Source: Palsa-1150 sp036490515 (lineage in GTDB: Bacteria > Myxococcota_A > Polyangia > Polyangiales > Polyangiaceae). Taken from it: a stretch of 64,000 nt of DNA. A program made the position numbers and the translations under genes. Under the pieces are notes generated by a model that worked only from the letters and a program-made list of their open reading frames with translations, ran no database searches and was not told where the DNA came from. The stretch covers positions 372,001-436,000 of the forward strand of contig DASXDU010000001.1 of the NCBI GenBank assembly GCA_036490515.1, written 5' to 3'. The stretch's first letter is position 1. Each line of letters opens with the position of its first letter. Shown here piece after piece: positions 9,030 through 17,894 of the stretch.

Positions 9030-10243
9030 GCGTCGCTCCAGCGGAGGAAGTCGATCCACGCGCCGGGCTCGATCGCGCCTTCGCCGGCCGGCACGAACGC
9101 GAGGCCGTCGGAGGCTGCGAGGCTCGTGGCGGCGCCCGAGGACTGGTTGCCGTGCATGCGCGCGGTGAGCTGGCCCCCTTCGAGCTGGAGGAGCGACCGG
9201 ACGAGCTCGAGCCGATCGGGGGATCGCTTGCGCGCGACGGCCAGGCGCGCGCGCAGAAGCATGGGAGAGGGCCGGGAGTCGCGCTGCATCGCACGGAGGA
9301 GCGGCATCCCGAACAGGACGAACGTGACGATCGCGCTCCCCGGGTTGCCGGGGAGACCGAGGACGGAGGTGCGCGCGCTCCGACCGAACGCGAGCGGCTT
9401 GCCGGGCTTGATGGCGACGCGCCAGAAGTCGAGCGTCACGCCCGCCTGCTGGAGCGCGGGGCGCACGTGGTCGCGGTCGCCGACGCTCACGCCGCCGACC
9501 GTGAGGAGCACGTCCGTCCCGACGAGCGCGCCCTCGATGGCCTTCAGGGTGGCCCGCGGATCGTCGCGGGCGATCGGCGCGACGCGGACGACCGCGCCGG
9601 CCTGGCGTGCGAGGGCACCGAGCGGAGCGCTGTTCGACTCGGGGATCGACGCCGGGTCCAGGGGCTCGCCCGGCCGGCGCAGCTCGTCCCCGGTGCACAC
9701 GATCGTGACGACGGGCCGTCGTGACACGACGAGCTCCGGGCGCCCGAGCATCGCGGCGAGCGCCAGGCCGCCGGGCGTCATGCGAGTCCACGACGGAATG
9801 GCGACTGCCTCGGCCGCGAGGTCCTCTCCCGCGCGGCGCACGTGCTGCCCGGGCTTGGGGCGCGTCGTGAAGCGCAGCACGTCCCCCTCCCGCGTCACGT
9901 GCTCCTGCATGACGACGGCGTCGGCGCGCTCGGGAAGGGGAGCGCCCGTGTAGATGCGGCAGGCAGCGCCCTTCGCGAGCCACCCGGGGGTGGTTCCGGC
10001 GCTGCTCTCGCCCGCGACCTCGAGCTCGTAGGGGCCGTCGGCGGAGAGGTCGCCGCTCGCGACCGCGTAGCCGTCCATCGCGCTGTTGTCGAAGCGCGGG
10101 AGCGGCTCGCGCGCGACGAGGTCCTCGGCGAGGACGCGCCCGACGGCCTCGGCGAGGGGGACGCGCTCGGTGCCGAGCTTCGGGACGTCGCCGAGGATGC
10201 GCGACCGCGCCTCGTCGAAGCTGAGGAGGTCTTCAGTGTCCAT
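9026..10243 (-). CDS. moeA: Molybdopterin molybdotransferase MoeA
   Basis: Inserts molybdate into adenylated molybdopterin. 405 residues, the normal length. Family motifs are all present: EDLVAREPLPRFDNSAMDGYA near the N-terminus, GTPGWLAKG/RIYTGAPLPERADAVVMQE, VCTGDEL, and the C-terminal core GGVSVGDRDHV, FGLPGNPGSA-like LGLPGNPGSAIVTF. The ATG at 10243 follows a GGGGG ribosome-like tract; a GTG four codons upstream is an alternative. It overlaps the end of moaB by 11 bases and the start of mobA by 4, so the four genes moaD-moaB-moeA-mobA are a single unit read leftward. Confidence 0.96.
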
Positions 10244-10763
10244 GTTTGCCCCCACGTGCGAGCGCGACGGCGTGCGGCAGGATGGGCGCCAGCACCTCGT
10301 CCACCGCGAGGACGACGGCCTTGGGGCTTCCGGGGAGCGCCGCGACGAGCCGCCCGCGGTAGATGCCCGCGACGGCCCGCGAGAGGACCGATCGCGGGCC
10401 GACCTGGTCCCACGACAGGCGGCGAAACGCCTCGCCGAAGCCGTCGAGCGTCTTCTCCAGGATCGCCGCGACGGCCTCGTACGTCTGGTCGCGCGGCGCG
10501 ATGCCCGTCCCGCCCGTCGTCACGACCGCGTCGGCCAGGTCCTCGTCGCACACCCGCGCGATGACCGCCTGCAGCAGGTCCGGCTCGTCGCGCACGATCG
10601 TGCGGAAGCTCACCTCGAACCCCGCGGCCTCGAGGCGCTCGCGCAGGCGCGCGCCGCCCTCGTCGTCGACCTTCGTGCGCGTGTCGCTCACCGTGACCAC
10701 CGCGACGCGGAGCGTGGGCCGCACCTCGTCGTCGCGCTCTCGCAGGGGGGCCACGTCGTCCAC
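10233..10763 (-). CDS. moaB: Molybdopterin adenylyltransferase, MoaB/MogA family
   Basis: Adenylates molybdopterin before metal insertion. 176 residues. The family core is clear: VAVVTVSDTR at 20-29, VVTTGGTGIAPRDQTYEA at about 83-100, and the C-terminal LPGSPKAV loop. Sequence alone does not separate MoaB from MogA, but the length and N-terminus fit MoaB-type proteins. It starts 3 bases after moaD ends and overlaps moeA. Confidence 0.92.
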   Translation of the reverse strand: MDDVAPLRERDDEVRPTLRVAVVTVSDTRTKVDDEGGARLRERLEAAGFEVSFRTIVRDEPDLLQAVIARVCDEDLADAVVTTGGTGIAPRDQTYEAVAAILEKTLDGFGEAFRRLSWDQVGPRSVLSRAVAGIYRGRLVAALPGSPKAVVLAVDEVLAPILPHAVALARGGKHGH

Positions 10764-10766
10764 GGC

Positions 10767-11021
10767 TCAGCCGCCCGCCACGGGCGGGATGAGGGCCACG
10801 ACGTCTCCGTCGGACAGCGGCTCGTCGTCCCCGGCGAAGGCCTCGTTCCGGGCGATCCGCACGTGCCCGCGACGCTCGCGATAGGCCGGATGCCGCGACG
10901 CCAGGTGATCGGCCAGGGCGCCCACCGTCCGCGGGCCAGGTACGGCCTCGAGCTCGACCGTCTCCTCGGCGAGGCCCACCGCGTCGCGGAGGCCAGCGAA
11001 GTAGAGGATGCGGAGCGTCAT
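10767..11021 (-). CDS. moaD: Molybdopterin synthase sulfur carrier subunit MoaD
   Basis: 84-residue ubiquitin-like sulfur carrier. Starts MTLRILYFAGLRDAVG and ends VALIPPVAGG; the terminal Gly-Gly is the site of adenylation and thiocarboxylation that feeds MoaE. The ATG at 11021 was chosen by family length; the frame is open upstream across the whole xdh operon but only as antisense. The gene is divergent from the xanthine-dehydrogenase operon, with a 69-base spacer that should hold both promoters. Confidence 0.95.
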   Translation of the reverse strand: MTLRILYFAGLRDAVGLAEETVELEAVPGPRTVGALADHLASRHPAYRERRGHVRIARNEAFAGDDEPLSDGDVVALIPPVAGG

Positions 11022-11090
11022 CGAAGGACCCCGAAAGAGCAGCATAGCGCTTGTGCGTGGTCCGCTTCCGTTGCAGATTCCACTGCTTCC

Positions 11091-13334
11091 GTGACCACCC
11101 CCGCCAGGCACATCGGCACGTCCGTCCCGCGCAAGGAAGCGCACGCCAAGGTCACCGGGCGAGCGCGCTACGTCGACGACGTCGTCTTCCCCGGGATGAT
11201 CCACGGCGTGACGGTGCGAAGCTCCGTGGCGCGCGGGCGCGTCACGGGCATCCGCTTCGGCGAGGGCATCCCCTGGGACGAGATCACCGTCGTCACGGCA
11301 AAGGACGTTCCGCACAACGTCGTGGCGCTCATCAACGACGACCAGCCGGCGCTCGCCGGGGACGTGATCAACCACCCCGAAGAGCCGGTGGTGCTCCTCG
11401 CGCACCCGCGCCGCGCGCTCCTCGAGAAGGCGCGCCGCGCCGTGCACGTCGAGGTCGAGCCGCTGCCCGCGGTCTTCACGATCGCCGACTCCGTCGAGAA
11501 GCGCGCGGTCGTCTGGGGCGAGGACAACGTCTTCAAGGAGTACGGCATCGCCAAGGGCGACGTCGACGCGGCCTTCGCCCGCGGCGACGTGCGTGTCTTC
11601 GAGGGCGAGTACGAGACGGGGGCGCAGGAGCAGCTCTACATCGAGCCGAACGGCATGATCGCGCAGGTCGCCGGGGACGGCGCGATCACGGTGTGGGGCT
11701 CGATGCAGTGCCCGTATTACATCCAGAAGGCGCTGATGAAGCTCTTCGACGTGCCCGCCGAGAAGGCGCGCGTCGTGCAGATGGAGACGGGCGGCGGCTT
11801 CGGAGGGAAGGAGGAGTACCCGTCGATGATCGCCGTCCACGCGGCGCTCCTCTCGAAGAAGAGCGGGCGCCCGGTGAAGATCATCTACGACCGCGCCGAG
11901 GACATGGCCGCGACGACGAAGCGGCACCCTTCGCGGACGCGGCACCGGACGGCCGTCACGCCGGACGGCCGCATCGTGGCGCAGGACATCGACTTCGTCA
12001 TCGACGGAGGTGCGTACTCGACGCTCTCGCAGGTCGTCCTCTCGCGCGGGAGCATCCACGCGGCCGGCCCCTACGACGTCGACCACGTCCGTGTGCGTGC
12101 CCGCGCGGTGGCCACGAACGCGCCGCCCCACGGAGCGTTCCGCGGCTTCGGCGCGCCGCAGTCCATCTTCGCGCTCGAGCGCCACCTCGACGAGATCGCC
12201 CGCGCTCTCGGCATCGCGCCCGAGGAGCTCCGTCGCCGCAACTTCGTGAAGAAGGGGCAGACGCTCGCCACCGGGCAGGTGGTGCGCGACGACGTCGACA
12301 TGAGCGCGATGCTCGATCGCGCGCTCACCGTCAGCGAGTGGAAGGCCAAGAGCGCACGCTTCGCCGAGGAGAACGCGCGCGGCGGCGGCGCGACCGTGCG
12401 CCGCGGCATGGGGCTCGCGACGTTCCTGCACGGCACGGGGTTCACGGGGTCGGGCGAGAAGCACCTGGCGTCGATCGTCGGCGCCGAGGGCCTCGCCGAC
12501 GGCAAGGTGCGCGTGCTGGCGGCGAGCACCGAGATCGGGCAGGGGACGAGCACGATCTTCGCGCAGATCGCGGCCGACGCGCTGGGCGTCGGGTACGACG
12601 ACGTCGAGGTCGCGACGCCCGACACGCGCGACGTGCCGAACAGCGGGCCCACGGTGGCCTCGCGCACCTGCACCATCGTGGGCAAGCTCGTCGAGCAGGC
12701 GGCCGCGTCGATCAAGGCGCAGCTCCTCGCCGACGGCGCGCTGAAGGAGCCCTACGGCGCGCGCGCCTTCCGCGAGGCCTGCGCGAAGTACGTCGAGGAC
12801 CGCGGCCGGCTGCGCGCGACGGCCGAGTACAAGCAGCCGAGCCACGTCACGTGGGACGAAACGACGTTCCGCGGCGACGCCTACGGCGCGTACTCGTGGG
12901 CCGTCTACGTGGCGCAGGTCGCGGTCGACACGACGACGTACGAGGCGCGGGTGGAGGACTTCTGGGCTCTCCAGGAGGTCGGGAAGGTCATCCACCCCCT
13001 CCTCGCGGCCGGGCAGATCGAGGGCGGCGTCGCGCAGGGCATCGGCTGGGCGCTCACCGAGAACTGCGTCTGGAAGGACGGCCGCATGATGAACGACCGG
13101 ATGACGGACTACATCGTGCCGACCAGCGCGGACGTGCCGCCCATCCGGGTCGTCTTCGAGGAGCGGCCGTACACCTACGGCCCGGCCGGCGCGAAGGGCA
13201 TCGGCGAGCTGCCGATGGACGGCCCCGCGCCCGCGATCCTCAACGCCATCCGCGACGCGCTCGGCGTCTCGCTGACCCGCGTCCCTGCCACGCCCGAAGC
13301 CATCTTCGACGCGATGGAGTCCACCCGTGGCTGA
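11091..13334 (+). CDS. Xanthine dehydrogenase family, molybdopterin-binding subunit
   Basis: 747 residues from a GTG; no in-frame ATG lies nearer. Catalytic large subunit of a molybdenum hydroxylase. Fold landmarks are all present: GRARYVDDVVFPGM start, QEQLYIEPNG, METGGGFGGKEEYPS, GAFRGFGAPQ, ASTEIGQGTSTIFAQ, and near the C-terminus GAKGIGELPMDGPAPAI, whose Glu is the conserved catalytic base. The substrate cannot be fixed from sequence: xanthine, nicotinate, aldehydes and other heterocycles are all handled by this family. First gene of an operon with the 2Fe-2S, FAD, XdhC and MocA-like genes. Confidence 0.93.
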   Translation: MTTPARHIGTSVPRKEAHAKVTGRARYVDDVVFPGMIHGVTVRSSVARGRVTGIRFGEGIPWDEITVVTAKDVPHNVVALINDDQPALAGDVINHPEEPVVLLAHPRRALLEKARRAVHVEVEPLPAVFTIADSVEKRAVVWGEDNVFKEYGIAKGDVDAAFARGDVRVFEGEYETGAQEQLYIEPNGMIAQVAGDGAITVWGSMQCPYYIQKALMKLFDVPAEKARVVQMETGGGFGGKEEYPSMIAVHAALLSKKSGRPVKIIYDRAEDMAATTKRHPSRTRHRTAVTPDGRIVAQDIDFVIDGGAYSTLSQVVLSRGSIHAAGPYDVDHVRVRARAVATNAPPHGAFRGFGAPQSIFALERHLDEIARALGIAPEELRRRNFVKKGQTLATGQVVRDDVDMSAMLDRALTVSEWKAKSARFAEENARGGGATVRRGMGLATFLHGTGFTGSGEKHLASIVGAEGLADGKVRVLAASTEIGQGTSTIFAQIAADALGVGYDDVEVATPDTRDVPNSGPTVASRTCTIVGKLVEQAAASIKAQLLADGALKEPYGARAFREACAKYVEDRGRLRATAEYKQPSHVTWDETTFRGDAYGAYSWAVYVAQVAVDTTTYEARVEDFWALQEVGKVIHPLLAAGQIEGGVAQGIGWALTENCVWKDGRMMNDRMTDYIVPTSADVPPIRVVFEERPYTYGPAGAKGIGELPMDGPAPAILNAIRDALGVSLTRVPATPEAIFDAMESTRG

Positions 13335-13345
13335 GGAGGCCCGCC

Positions 13346-13852
13346 GTGGCTGACCCGATCGACCTCCGCGTGAACGGCGCCCCGTGCGCCGTGCGCGTGC
13401 ACCCGATGCGTCGCCTGCTCGACGTCCTGCGCGAGGACCTGCGCCTGACGGGCACCAAGGAGGGCTGCGGCGAGGGCGAGTGCGGCGCTTGCGCGGTGCT
13501 CGTCGACGGGACGCTCGTCGACTCGTGTCTCGTTCCGGTCGTGCAGGTGCGCGGGCGCGAGGTGACGACGATCGAGGCGGGTGCGCTCGAGGGCATCCAG
13601 CGCGCCTTCGAGGAGCACGGAGGAGCGCAGTGCGGCATCTGCACGCCGGGGATGATCCTCGCGGCGCGCGAGCTCCTCGCCCGTGTGGCCCACCCGACCG
13701 AGGCCGACATCCGCGACGGCCTGGCCGGCAACATCTGCCGGTGCACGGGCTACATCCGCATCTTCGAGAGCGTCGTGAAGGCGATCGAGCTCGCGGGCGG
13801 GGACGAAGGCGGCGCGCGGGCCCGCGAGAACGGGGGCGCCCGTGCGGAGTGA
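13346..13852 (+). CDS. Xanthine dehydrogenase family, 2Fe-2S subunit
   Basis: 168 residues. Small electron-transfer subunit with two 2Fe-2S clusters. The ferredoxin-type cluster is EGCGEGECGACAVLVDG plus a later Cys; the C-terminal cluster is CGICTPGM and CRCTGY. The GTG start follows GAGGAG by 8 bases and lies 11 bases after the Mo subunit stop. The end overlaps the FAD gene by 11 bases. The C-terminal 15 residues are Gly/Arg/Glu-rich and not part of the fold. Confidence 0.95.
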   Translation: MADPIDLRVNGAPCAVRVHPMRRLLDVLREDLRLTGTKEGCGEGECGACAVLVDGTLVDSCLVPVVQVRGREVTTIEAGALEGIQRAFEEHGGAQCGICTPGMILAARELLARVAHPTEADIRDGLAGNICRCTGYIRIFESVVKAIELAGGDEGGARARENGGARAE

Positions 13853-14690
13853 CCTCGCCGACTTCGAGCTCGTGACGGCCCGCACGCTGGCCGAGGCCCA
13901 CGAGCGCGTCGCGGCCGGGTACCGCCCCATCGCGGGCGGGACCGACGTGATGGTGATGCTCTCCTCGGGCAAGCTCGCGCACCGGCGCTGGGTCGACGTC
14001 TGGGGCCTCGGCGAGCTCCGCTTCGTGCGCGTCGCGGAGGACGCGATCGAGCTCGGCGCGCTCACGACGTACACCGACGTGCGACGGCATCCCCTCCTCG
14101 CGGCGGAGCTTCCGATGCTCGTGCAGGCGGCGAGCGAGACGGGCGGGATCGCCATCCAGAACCGCGGCACGCTCGGGGGCAACATCGGCAACGCCTCGCC
14201 TGCGGCCGACTCGCCGCCGGCTCTCCTCGCGTACGGCGCGAGCGTCGTCCTCGCGTCGCGACGCGGCGAACGCACGGTGCCCTACGAGGCGTTCCATACC
14301 GGCTACAAGAAGACCGTGGCCGAGCCCGACGAGATGGTCGTTCGCGTCGTCGTCCCGCGGTCGAAGGCGCCGCGCGTCCACTACTACCGCAAGGTGGGGC
14401 CGCGCAGGGCGCAGGCGATCTCCAAGGTCTGCTTCGCCGCGTGCGTCGAGCGGAGCGGAGCACGCGTGACGGGCGCGCGGATCGCCCTCGGGGGCGTGGC
14501 CCCCGTACCCGTGCGCGCCCTCGAGGCCGAGCGGGCGATGGTCGCGGGCGAGCCGCTCCCCGCCGTGAGCGCCGCGCTCGCGCGGGCCATCGCGCCGATC
14601 GACGACGTGCGATCGACCTCGGCCTACCGGCGCCGGGTGGCCGACAACCTGCTGCGGGAGCTCCAGAAGCATGTCGCCCTGGCTCCGTAA
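13842..14690 (+). CDS. Xanthine dehydrogenase family, FAD-binding subunit
   Basis: 282 residues. FAD domain of the same enzyme. RPIAGGTDVMVML is the first flavin-binding element and QNRGTLGGNIGNASPAAD the second; the C-terminal CO-dehydrogenase flavoprotein region follows (RKVGPRRAQAISKV). Begins at a GTG inside the end of the 2Fe-2S gene, and its end overlaps the start of xdhC by 20 bases, so translation is coupled along the operon. Confidence 0.95.
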   Translation: MRSDLADFELVTARTLAEAHERVAAGYRPIAGGTDVMVMLSSGKLAHRRWVDVWGLGELRFVRVAEDAIELGALTTYTDVRRHPLLAAELPMLVQAASETGGIAIQNRGTLGGNIGNASPAADSPPALLAYGASVVLASRRGERTVPYEAFHTGYKKTVAEPDEMVVRVVVPRSKAPRVHYYRKVGPRRAQAISKVCFAACVERSGARVTGARIALGGVAPVPVRALEAERAMVAGEPLPAVSAALARAIAPIDDVRSTSAYRRRVADNLLRELQKHVALAP

Positions 14691-15438
14691 GCTCGCCGAG
14701 CTCGAGGAGAGCGGGACGCCCGCGGCGCTCGTGACGATCGTCCGGTGCCAGGGCTCCACGCCCGCCGCGGCCGGCGCGAAGATGGTGGTCGTCGCGGACG
14801 GCAGCTTCGTCGGCACCGTGGGCGGCGGGCACCTCGAGCAGCTCGTGCTCGCGGACGCGCAAGCGTGCCTGGTCGCCGGCGAGCCGAAGGCGTTCCGCTA
14901 CCCCCTCGGGGCGACCGCGGGGCAATGCTGCGGCGGGGTGGTGGAGACGTTCGTCGACGTCCTCAACACGGGACCGCGCCTCTACCTCTTCGGCGCGGGG
15001 CACGTGGCCCAGGCGCTCTGTCGCGTCCTCGCCGGGACGGCCTTCGTCGTCCACGCCGTCGACGAGCGGGCCGAGTGGTCGGACGCGCTGCCCGAGGGCG
15101 TGCGACGCCACGCCGTGCCGTGGGACGCATTCGTCAGCGAGGCCGCGTGGGACGAGGCGCGCACCTACGTCGCCATCATGACCCACCGGCACGACGTCGA
15201 CGAAGCCATCGTCGCCGACGTCGTGGGGCGCCCTGCGCGGTATCTCGGGCTGATAGGCAGCACCGTCAAGTGGCGCCGCTTTCGCGATCGCCTCGAGTCG
15301 CGTGGCCTCGCGAAGGAGGCCCTCGATCGCATCAAGTGCCCCATCGGTCTCGACGTCGGCGGCAAGGCGCCGCAGGAGGTGGCCATCAGCGTCGCCGCCG
15401 AGCTCCTGTCGGTCCACCATGGGCGCGGCGCGCGGTAG
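14671..15438 (+). CDS. xdhC: XdhC-family molybdenum cofactor sulfuration/insertion protein
   Basis: 255 residues. XdhC binds molybdenum cofactor, promotes its sulfuration and loads it into xanthine dehydrogenase. The N-terminal XdhC/CoxI domain shows GSTPAAAGAKMVV and GTVGGGHLEQ; QCCGGVVE supplies the cofactor-binding cysteine pair. The C-terminal Rossmann part has LYLFGAGHVAQAL and YLGLIGSTVKWRRF. Its presence next to the three subunits confirms that the enzyme uses a sulfido-Mo cofactor. It overlaps the next gene by 20 bases. Confidence 0.95.
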   Translation: MSPWLRKLAELEESGTPAALVTIVRCQGSTPAAAGAKMVVVADGSFVGTVGGGHLEQLVLADAQACLVAGEPKAFRYPLGATAGQCCGGVVETFVDVLNTGPRLYLFGAGHVAQALCRVLAGTAFVVHAVDERAEWSDALPEGVRRHAVPWDAFVSEAAWDEARTYVAIMTHRHDVDEAIVADVVGRPARYLGLIGSTVKWRRFRDRLESRGLAKEALDRIKCPIGLDVGGKAPQEVAISVAAELLSVHHGRGAR

Positions 15439-16102
15439 CGGCGCCGACGTCGTCGTCCTCGCGGCGGGGCGGTCGTCCCGGCTCGGCGAGCCGAAGGGGC
15501 TCGTCCTCGTCGAGGGGAAGCCGTGGATTTTCCACCAGCTCGACGCAATCGGCAGCCGGCGCGTCGTCGTCGTCCTCGGTCACGACCGCGATCGCTACCT
15601 CGCATCCGTTCCGCAGCTCGCTGCGCGCGCCCGCATCGTCACGAACCCTGATCCGGATCGCGGCCCCTTCTCGTCGCTCCAGGTTGGCCTGGCCGAGGTC
15701 ACGCCGGGCGCGAACGCCTTCGTCCTGCCGGTCGACGTGCCTGCTGCGGGCGAGCCCGTATGGGCTGCGCTCGAGGCAGCGCTCGCGGCAAGGGCGCCCG
15801 GCGAGGCCGCGCTCGCGGCAAGGGCGCCCGGCGAGGCCGCGCTGGCCGCGCTCCCGGAATACCAGGGCGGCCAGAGCGACCAGGGCGGCCGGGGCGGCCG
15901 GGGCGGGGGCGGTCACCCCGTCCTGCTCGCCGCCCCGCTCGCCGCGGAGATCCTCCGGCTTCCGCCGTCCAGCCGCCTCGACGAGGTGCTGCGCCGGCCC
16001 GCAACCCTGGCGTCCGTCCTCCGCATCCCGGTGGCCGACCCCCGGGTCCGATTGAATTTGAACACCGCGGAGGATTGGGGGAAAGTGCGAGTGGGCGGGT
16101 AA
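15419..16102 (+). CDS. MocA/MobA-like nucleotidyltransferase with a duplicated insert
   Basis: 227 residues. NTP-transferase of the MobA-like family: VVLAAGRSSRLGEPKGL is the nucleotide loop and VLPVDVPAAG carries the metal-binding Asp. Beside XdhC this is most like MocA, which makes the cytosine-dinucleotide form of the cofactor. A Gly/Ala-rich insert of roughly 50 residues at about 120-170 contains a perfect 30-base tandem duplication (15781-15840) and a QGGxxxQGGRGGRGGGG run. The standard family ends about 190-200 residues, so the insert accounts for the extra length. Confidence 0.8.
   Translation: MGAARGSGADVVVLAAGRSSRLGEPKGLVLVEGKPWIFHQLDAIGSRRVVVVLGHDRDRYLASVPQLAARARIVTNPDPDRGPFSSLQVGLAEVTPGANAFVLPVDVPAAGEPVWAALEAALAARAPGEAALAARAPGEAALAALPEYQGGQSDQGGRGGRGGGGHPVLLAAPLAAEILRLPPSSRLDEVLRRPATLASVLRIPVADPRVRLNLNTAEDWGKVRVGG
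15781..15840 (+). repeat. Perfect 30-bp tandem duplication in the MocA-like gene
   Basis: Positions 15781-15810 and 15811-15840 are identical. Each encodes the ten residues ALAARAPGEA. A third, partial echo (GCTGGCCGCGCTC) follows. No base has diverged, so the duplication is recent or is maintained by slippage. Confidence 0.95.
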
Positions 16103-16105
16103 CTT

Positions 16106-16792
16106 ATGGCGCGCGTTCTCGTCATCGACGACGACAGGGAGTCCCGGGAGGTTCTCGAGGAGCAGCTCCGTCGCGCCGGCCACGGAGTGCAGACCTCGTC
16201 GACGGCGACCGAGGGCATGCGCATGGCGCGCGAGCGGAGGCCCGACGTCGTCCTGCTCGACGCCGAGCTGCCGGACATGACGCCCGCCGGGGTTTGCCGC
16301 GCCCTCGGCGGCGAGATGGCCACCCACGGCGTGCCGGTCATCGCGATGCTCGAGGTGAACCAGGAAGAGGTGGTCGGCGGCGCGGGGGTCGCGGACGTCC
16401 TCTCCAAGCCGTTCAGCATGCGCGAGGTCCTGGCCCGCATCGAGGCCTCGCTCAAGCGCGCGCGGCCCGAGGTCGACCCCACGCGCCCCATCGAGTTCGG
16501 CATCCTCCGCGTCGACCGCGACGCGCAGCGGGTGTGGGTCGCCGGGCAGGAGCTCACCCTCACGCCGCTCGAGTACAAGCTCCTCGTCACGCTGCACGAT
16601 CGTCGCGAGCAGGTTCAGTCGCGCGACACGCTGCTCAGCGACGTCTGGGGCATCTCCGCCGACGTGACGACGCGCACGGTGGACACACACGTGAAGCGCC
16701 TCCGCAGCAAGCTGGGCGAGGCCGCCGACTACGTGCAGACGGTACGGGGCATCGGTTACAGGTTCGCGGGGTCGCCCGAGCAGCACGAGTGA
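16106..16792 (+). CDS. OmpR-family response regulator
   Basis: 228 residues. Receiver domain 1-120 with the acidic pocket D8-D10, phospho-acceptor D52 (VVLLDAELPD) and K101 (LSKPF); the usual Thr/Ser switch position is not obvious in VIAMLEV. The winged-helix domain spans about 128-225: LTLTPLEYKLLVTLHD, DVWGISADVTTRTVDTHVKRLRSKL and IGYRF. Starts 3 bases after the MocA-like gene, on the same strand, but no cognate kinase is adjacent. Target genes unknown. Confidence 0.93.
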   Translation: MARVLVIDDDRESREVLEEQLRRAGHGVQTSSTATEGMRMARERRPDVVLLDAELPDMTPAGVCRALGGEMATHGVPVIAMLEVNQEEVVGGAGVADVLSKPFSMREVLARIEASLKRARPEVDPTRPIEFGILRVDRDAQRVWVAGQELTLTPLEYKLLVTLHDRREQVQSRDTLLSDVWGISADVTTRTVDTHVKRLRSKLGEAADYVQTVRGIGYRFAGSPEQHE

Positions 16793-16842
16793 GCCGGTGA
16801 GCGCGATCCGCCGGGCGAGGTCCGAGGGTCGTGGCGCGCTGC

Positions 16843-16857
16843 TCCTCGCGGCGAGGA
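16843..16857. terminator. Small hairpin between convergent genes
   Basis: TCCTC-gcggc-GAGGA, a 5-bp stem touching the 3' end of the BrkB-family gene and 50 bases after the regulator stop. No T-tract. A weak terminator candidate by position only. Confidence 0.3.
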
Positions 16858-17865
16858 TCACCCCGTCGCGTCGGCACCCTTCCGGTCGAGGCGCGCGTTC
16901 ACGTTGGCGCCTACGACGAGCGAGAGGCTCGTGATGTAGAGCCACACCATCATGACGGCGACGGCCGCGAGGCTGCCGTAGTAGAGCGCGTAACTCGACA
17001 TCGACACCGCGTAGAGGCCGAAGACCCACGACACGGCCAGCCAGCTCCCCACGGCCGCGAACGTCCCGGGCCAGACGCGCCGCCGCACGCCCGCCGGGTG
17101 CTCGACCGCGAACCGGTAAAAGCCCGCGAGCAGGACCATCCCGAGCGCGAGGACCACCATGCTCGCGAAGAGCTGCTCGGTCGGCGTGTGGAGCGCCTTG
17201 TTGATGCGGCGTTTGAGCGCGCCCCGTCCGCGCGAGAGCGTGCCGGTGTGCGCGACGGTCCGGTCGGGGGGGAAACGACCGGAAGCCGGGGTCGACTGCG
17301 GGCCGCCCGCCGGCGCCGAGGACGACGAGGACACGGGCGACGCCGTCGACGCGGTCCCCGAGCTCGGAGGGACGTCGTTGCGGTGAACGACCGCGTCGAC
17401 CTTCACGAGCAGCCACGCAGCGAGGCATGCGGTCGCCAGCCCGAGGAGCACCCACCCGAGGGCGATGGCGCGCTGGTGGTACCAGGAGCGCCGCTCGACG
17501 CGCGCGGCGGCCTCGAAGACGTCCATGAGGCTGTGGAGTCCCGACGACGCCGTCCAGAGGAACCCGAGGATGCCGAGGGGCGCGACCGTCGCGTTGTTCC
17601 CCGACATGCGCTCGAGCTCCTTGCGGATGATCTCCTCGGCGGTGTCGGGCACGACGTCGAGGAGCGGCGCGAGCAGCGTGTCGACCCCTCGCGACCGTGC
17701 CACGAGGCTGACGAGGAAGCCCAGCAGCACGAGCAGCGGGAGGAGGCTCAGGAAGAACCAGAACGCGATCGACGCCGCCGCCTCGAAGGCGTTGTGGCTC
17801 TTCAGGTCCTCCACGAACTCGTTCGAGGCGCGCCAGGCGCGCGTGTACGCCGAGGGATTCGTCAA
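16858..17865 (-). CDS. YihY/BrkB-family integral membrane protein
   Basis: About 335 residues from a TTG at 17865, giving an N-terminus of normal family length; the frame is open to an ATG at 17973, but that overlaps the divergent lipoprotein gene. Six membrane segments are expected: AAASIAFWFFLSLLPLLVLL, WVLLGLATACLAAWLL, FASMVVLALGMVLLAGFY, WPGTFAAVGSWLAV, ALYYGSLAAVAVMMVWLY and neighbours. The family motif AAxxIAFxxxLSLxPL is present. A Ser/Thr/Pro-rich loop of about 45 residues interrupts the middle and is larger than usual. The family was once called ribonuclease BN, wrongly; its role is transport or envelope related and not settled. Confidence 0.85.
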   Translation of the reverse strand: MTNPSAYTRAWRASNEFVEDLKSHNAFEAAASIAFWFFLSLLPLLVLLGFLVSLVARSRGVDTLLAPLLDVVPDTAEEIIRKELERMSGNNATVAPLGILGFLWTASSGLHSLMDVFEAAARVERRSWYHQRAIALGWVLLGLATACLAAWLLVKVDAVVHRNDVPPSSGTASTASPVSSSSSAPAGGPQSTPASGRFPPDRTVAHTGTLSRGRGALKRRINKALHTPTEQLFASMVVLALGMVLLAGFYRFAVEHPAGVRRRVWPGTFAAVGSWLAVSWVFGLYAVSMSSYALYYGSLAAVAVMMVWLYITSLSLVVGANVNARLDRKGADATG

Positions 17866-17894
17866 GGCGACCGGATTCTCGCATACTCCACCCC

